54,557 nt of DNA from Lachnospiraceae bacterium. Lineage in GTDB: Bacteria; Bacillota; Clostridia; Lachnospirales; Lachnospiraceae. The stretch is from positions 1-54,557 of the forward strand of contig JAFYYS010000032.1 of assembly GCA_017546025.1 (NCBI GenBank), given 5' to 3'. Numbering within the stretch: position 1 is the stretch's first letter; each line of letters begins with the position of its first letter. This document shows positions 51,869-54,557 of the stretch, piece after piece. Below the pieces are notes generated by a model, which saw nothing but the letters and a program-made list of their open reading frames with translations, was not told where the DNA came from and made no database searches. Position numbers and translations under genes: made by a program.

Positions 51869-52708
51869 ATGTTTGCAGATATCACGGAACGGGCTTCGGC
51901 CTACACGAGACCCGTCAAAACCATTTCGAGACTGTATCGTTCCGACGAGGTGATTCCCGGAACTGCGGCGCTTTTCTTCGTGAACTCCGAGGGTGCAGCC
52001 GTCACGACAAGACAGGTTGCGGAAGAAATCATGCGTGCGGCCAGAGTGAATAACCGCTACGAGAGCTTCAAAAAGGAACGTTCCGAGATTCCGCCTGAAA
52101 GCAATTTCCGAATTGAAACGAACAGGCTGGAGCGCCGGTACGAATATACGAAGGGGGAAAGCAGGATTCAGTTCCGCTACCATTTCTATAAATGCTTTGA
52201 GAAGACCGTACGGTTAAGCATTGAAATGCACACGTTTTACGACATTGCGCTGATCCGCTTCGGAGAGTTTCAGAATCCTGCCTACAGGGGTTATGCCGTA
52301 TTCCCGAAGAAGGACGCAGGCATCAAGCTTGGCATGAGCGTCATGAAGCTCGGCTTTCCGGTGATGGAGTTCTCCGATTATGCCTATGTGCGTGAGAAGG
52401 ACGATATCGCCTGGACCCCGACGGGAGAGCATTCCGTTTCGCCTTTTCCGGCGGAAGGAATTGTTGTCAGGACCAAGGAGAACGAAGAGGGGAAGACCTT
52501 CTCGTTTGAGATTTCCGGATTCTCCGCAAAGGGGTACAACGGTGCGCCGGTGCTCGCAAAGGACGGAACGCTTGCAGGCATGGTTACGGGAACGGTTACC
52601 AGAATGGTGGACGGGGTTCCTGTTGTTACGACGGAATGTGTGAGTGAAAAGGTCATTCGCAGCTTCCTCGAGGAGAAGAAGATCAGATATACGGAAGGAC
52701 AGAACTGA
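51869..52708 (+). CDS. Trypsin-fold protein lacking catalytic His and Ser (pseudoprotease)
   Basis: This 279-residue protein matches the trypsin-like (S1C/HtrA-type) fold in segments: GTAALFFVNSEGAAVTTRQV (first barrel), the Asp strand YDIALIRF with D125, LGMSVMKLGFPV, and GYNGAPVLAKDGTLAGMVTG (second barrel). In active relatives the His is in TxxHV and the Ser in GNSGGP. Here these positions read Gln49 and Asn224, so it should not cut proteins. A helical, charged insert lies at about 50-110. There is no signal peptide, so it may stay inside. GGAGGAAAG precedes the ATG. It sits between an intact C11 protease and a secreted hydrolase. The role is unknown, perhaps binding or regulatory. Confidence 0.75.
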   Translation: MFADITERASAYTRPVKTISRLYRSDEVIPGTAALFFVNSEGAAVTTRQVAEEIMRAARVNNRYESFKKERSEIPPESNFRIETNRLERRYEYTKGESRIQFRYHFYKCFEKTVRLSIEMHTFYDIALIRFGEFQNPAYRGYAVFPKKDAGIKLGMSVMKLGFPVMEFSDYAYVREKDDIAWTPTGEHSVSPFPAEGIVVRTKENEEGKTFSFEISGFSAKGYNGAPVLAKDGTLAGMVTGTVTRMVDGVPVVTTECVSEKVIRSFLEEKKIRYTEGQN

Positions 52709-52721
52709 TTCGGTTAAATCT

Positions 52722-54557
52722 ATGAAAAGAATTCGGCGCAGAACGGAAAGAACACTGTTATTACTGGTCTTTCTTTTCTGCGCTCTTTTTATGCGCTCCG
52801 TTTCCGCGGAGGAACTGGAGGGGAGTTATCCTTACCAAACAAGCGGAAACTTCGGCCAGCCGAAGGAAGCGGAATATGAGTATGTCTACCGGGACAGTTT
52901 TTTCTCATGTTCCTCGTATGAACTGAATATGGACCTTGCGAGAATGGCGCTTCGCGTCGCATTTTCCGGATTCGGATACGGAGAGAATTCCGACGCTTCG
53001 AATCTGCTGCCGCTTTTCGACCGTCTCGGGATTACTTACGATGAGAGCACTGTGCATTACGGCATTCCGGGACCCGATACGATCGGCTATGCATACGGCA
53101 TCCGTGAGATTTCGGAAGACAGCGTGCTGGTTGTTTTGGCTGTCCGTGGCGGGAACTATAAGCAGGAATGGGCCGGCAACTTCACGCTCGGGAATTCCGA
53201 AGACCATAAAGGCTTCCTGATCGGCGCTGAGAGCATTTCGAAGGAACTGAGCGCGTATCTGAAGGCGCTTCCGGAAGGGAAGAAGGTTTCGGTTCTTCTG
53301 ACCGGATATTCAAGAGGGGCTGCCGTTTGCAATCTTGCCGCGGCGGAACTCGACAGGCTTGCTTCTAAGGATGAACTCGGAAGCGTTAAGCCCGAAAACC
53401 TGTATGCTTATTGCTTTGCCTGCCCGCTTGTCACAAGAAAGACCGAAGAGGCCGGTAAGGATTTATATGCCAACATCTTTTCGTTCGTGAATCCTGCGGA
53501 TATCGTGCCGAAGGTGGCACCCGGTGAATGGGACTACTGCCGTTACGGAACAACGTTTCTGCTTCCGTCTCCGGTTCATGATCCGGACTATGATTCCTAT
53601 GAAGAAGCATTTCTGACAAATCTGAAACGGTATTCCAAAACCGACGACCCGTCAACGGATCCCGGAAGCATCATCATGTTTGACCGGGCGATTGTCATTG
53701 TGTCCGATTTGCTCGGTTCTCCGTCGTTTTATACAAGAATCGCCCAGGACACCATCCGCTCCGTTATACTCGGGGACAACTCCGTGACATCCTCGATTGC
53801 GGATTATCTGCTCCCGTCGGTGTCTGACTATCTGGACGGACTCGGCGGCGAAGGCGGGCAGGGCGGCGGTGCGATGTCGATGACGGCCACGCATGCGCCG
53901 GAATACTACATGGCGCATCTGGATACGCTTGCAGACGGAACAAGACTGCAGACGCTGAAACAGGGCTACGGATATGTCAGCTATGACGGAAAAGCCGAGG
54001 TCACCGTATATGACCGGGAGGGTAATCCCGTTGTTTCAGGTGACGGGAAGAGCGTTAAGTTCCTTACAGAGGCAACATCATGCGGCGCGGCATACGGCTT
54101 AAAGGGAGAATTCCTTTTTGACTGCAGCGGCGATTCCTGCTACTACGTCGTCGTGACGGCAGGCAAACGGATGAAGGTAACGTTCCGCTGCGGCCTGTTC
54201 GACAGCATTGCTTCAAAGGATGCAAAACGCAGCGATTTCGAGAGTGTTTTATTAAAGAAAAATGAGTACGCAATCCTTGTTCTTACCCCCGAAAAGCCGG
54301 TATTGTACCGGGGCACCTCGGGAAGCGCAAAGGAGCTTCTTACCGCTTTGATTAACGGTGAGGAGATTAAAGCAGAGAAGGTGAAAGCGGATAAGACGGT
54401 TGACGGGTCGGTAAAGGAAAACCCGGACACGCCGATTGCAACGGAGCCGACCCCGACCCCGACCGAAGCGCCGGTGCCGACCGCGACGGTAACGCCTGCG
54501 GTTACTTTGCCTGTTACCGAAGCACCTGACGAAATGAAAAAGGAAGGCGGCCCCGGC
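52722..54557 (+). CDS. Secreted lipase-like alpha/beta hydrolase (partial)
   Basis: An open frame of 612 codons runs off the right edge. A signal peptide (KRIRRRTERTLLLLVFLFCALFM, cleavage near SVSA-EE) targets it outside. The core resembles class 3 lipases: nucleophile S197 in GYSRGAA, D260 in NPADIVPKV, and H391 or H399 in THAPEYYMAHL. A beta-rich region follows, then from about 565 a Pro/Thr-rich stalk (TEPTPTPTEAPVP) that probably leads to a wall or membrane anchor beyond the window. The ribosome site is weak, only 13 bases after the previous stop, so it may be translated by coupling. The substrate, lipid or other ester, is unknown. Confidence 0.85.
   Translation, partial: MKRIRRRTERTLLLLVFLFCALFMRSVSAEELEGSYPYQTSGNFGQPKEAEYEYVYRDSFFSCSSYELNMDLARMALRVAFSGFGYGENSDASNLLPLFDRLGITYDESTVHYGIPGPDTIGYAYGIREISEDSVLVVLAVRGGNYKQEWAGNFTLGNSEDHKGFLIGAESISKELSAYLKALPEGKKVSVLLTGYSRGAAVCNLAAAELDRLASKDELGSVKPENLYAYCFACPLVTRKTEEAGKDLYANIFSFVNPADIVPKVAPGEWDYCRYGTTFLLPSPVHDPDYDSYEEAFLTNLKRYSKTDDPSTDPGSIIMFDRAIVIVSDLLGSPSFYTRIAQDTIRSVILGDNSVTSSIADYLLPSVSDYLDGLGGEGGQGGGAMSMTATHAPEYYMAHLDTLADGTRLQTLKQGYGYVSYDGKAEVTVYDREGNPVVSGDGKSVKFLTEATSCGAAYGLKGEFLFDCSGDSCYYVVVTAGKRMKVTFRCGLFDSIASKDAKRSDFESVLLKKNEYAILVLTPEKPVLYRGTSGSAKELLTALINGEEIKAEKVKADKTVDGSVKENPDTPIATEPTPTPTEAPVPTATVTPAVTLPVTEAPDEMKKEGGPG

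Overview
The window is a gene-dense piece of chromosome from a Gram-positive bacterium of the Clostridia, most likely a Lachnospiraceae-type anaerobe. Four things point there. Gene order follows the Bacillota pattern (aroQ-peptidase-efp; asp23-nusB-xseAB-ispA-dxs-tlyA-nadK-argR-recN; priA-def-fmt-rsmB-rlmN-prpC-pknB-rsgA-rpe; mraZ-rsmH-ftsL-PBP-murD-ftsW-divIB-ftsZ). Shine-Dalgarno sequences are strong GGAGG types. Surface proteins are lipoproteins or have Pro/Thr-rich stalks. MurE carries the DNPR motif typical of meso-diaminopimelate ligases. I find 49 protein genes, two of them cut by the window edges. I see no rRNA, tRNA, insertion sequence, prophage, CRISPR array or riboswitch. No gene-free stretch exceeds 300 bases. 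The longest is the divergent control region at 1753-2048.

Layout: (1) 1-1752, minus strand: an XRE regulator and a large Pro/Ala-linker membrane protein that runs off the left edge. A palindromic operator candidate lies over the regulator's promoter. (2) 2049-5421: a DUF885 lipoprotein, a Y-family DNA polymerase and its YolD-like partner. (3) 5487-10907: an EF-G-like GTPase, a HAD phosphatase-shikimate kinase fusion, type II dehydroquinase, an M24 peptidase and EF-P. (4) 11045-14998: two tandem serpin lipoproteins, then an ECF sigma factor with a membrane-anchored probable anti-sigma protein. (5) 15155-24860: a housekeeping operon for RNA/DNA metabolism, isoprenoids, NAD kinase, ArgR and RecN. 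(6) 24882-27826: glycogen synthase and MurE. (7) 27854-39328: replication restart, N-terminal formyl-Met handling, rRNA methylation, the PP2C phosphatase/PASTA kinase pair, RsgA, Rpe and YchF. (8) 39349-49366: lgt, then a division and cell-wall (dcw) cluster from mraZ to ftsZ. (9) 49513-54557: a secreted or surface set made of a clostripain-type C11 protease, a trypsin-fold protein that has lost two catalytic residues, and a secreted lipase-like hydrolase that runs off the right edge.

The most notable overall pattern concerns sporulation. Three chromosomal positions that hold sporulation genes in spore-forming Bacillota are empty of them here: spoIIIA between efp and asp23, spoIVB-spo0A after recN, and spoIIGA-sigE-sigG after ftsZ. 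Two of the three now carry surface or secreted protein genes (serpins with an ECF pair, and the C11 protease set). This suggests a non-sporulating lineage. Other points of interest are the serpin pair with different reactive loops, the pseudoprotease next to an intact protease, the fused shikimate kinase with Glu in its Walker A motif, and a clear MraZ-type repeat array. I do not see a complete, obviously new multi-gene defence or secretion system. The two accessory islands (11-15 kb and 49.5-54.5 kb) are the best candidates for undescribed biology.
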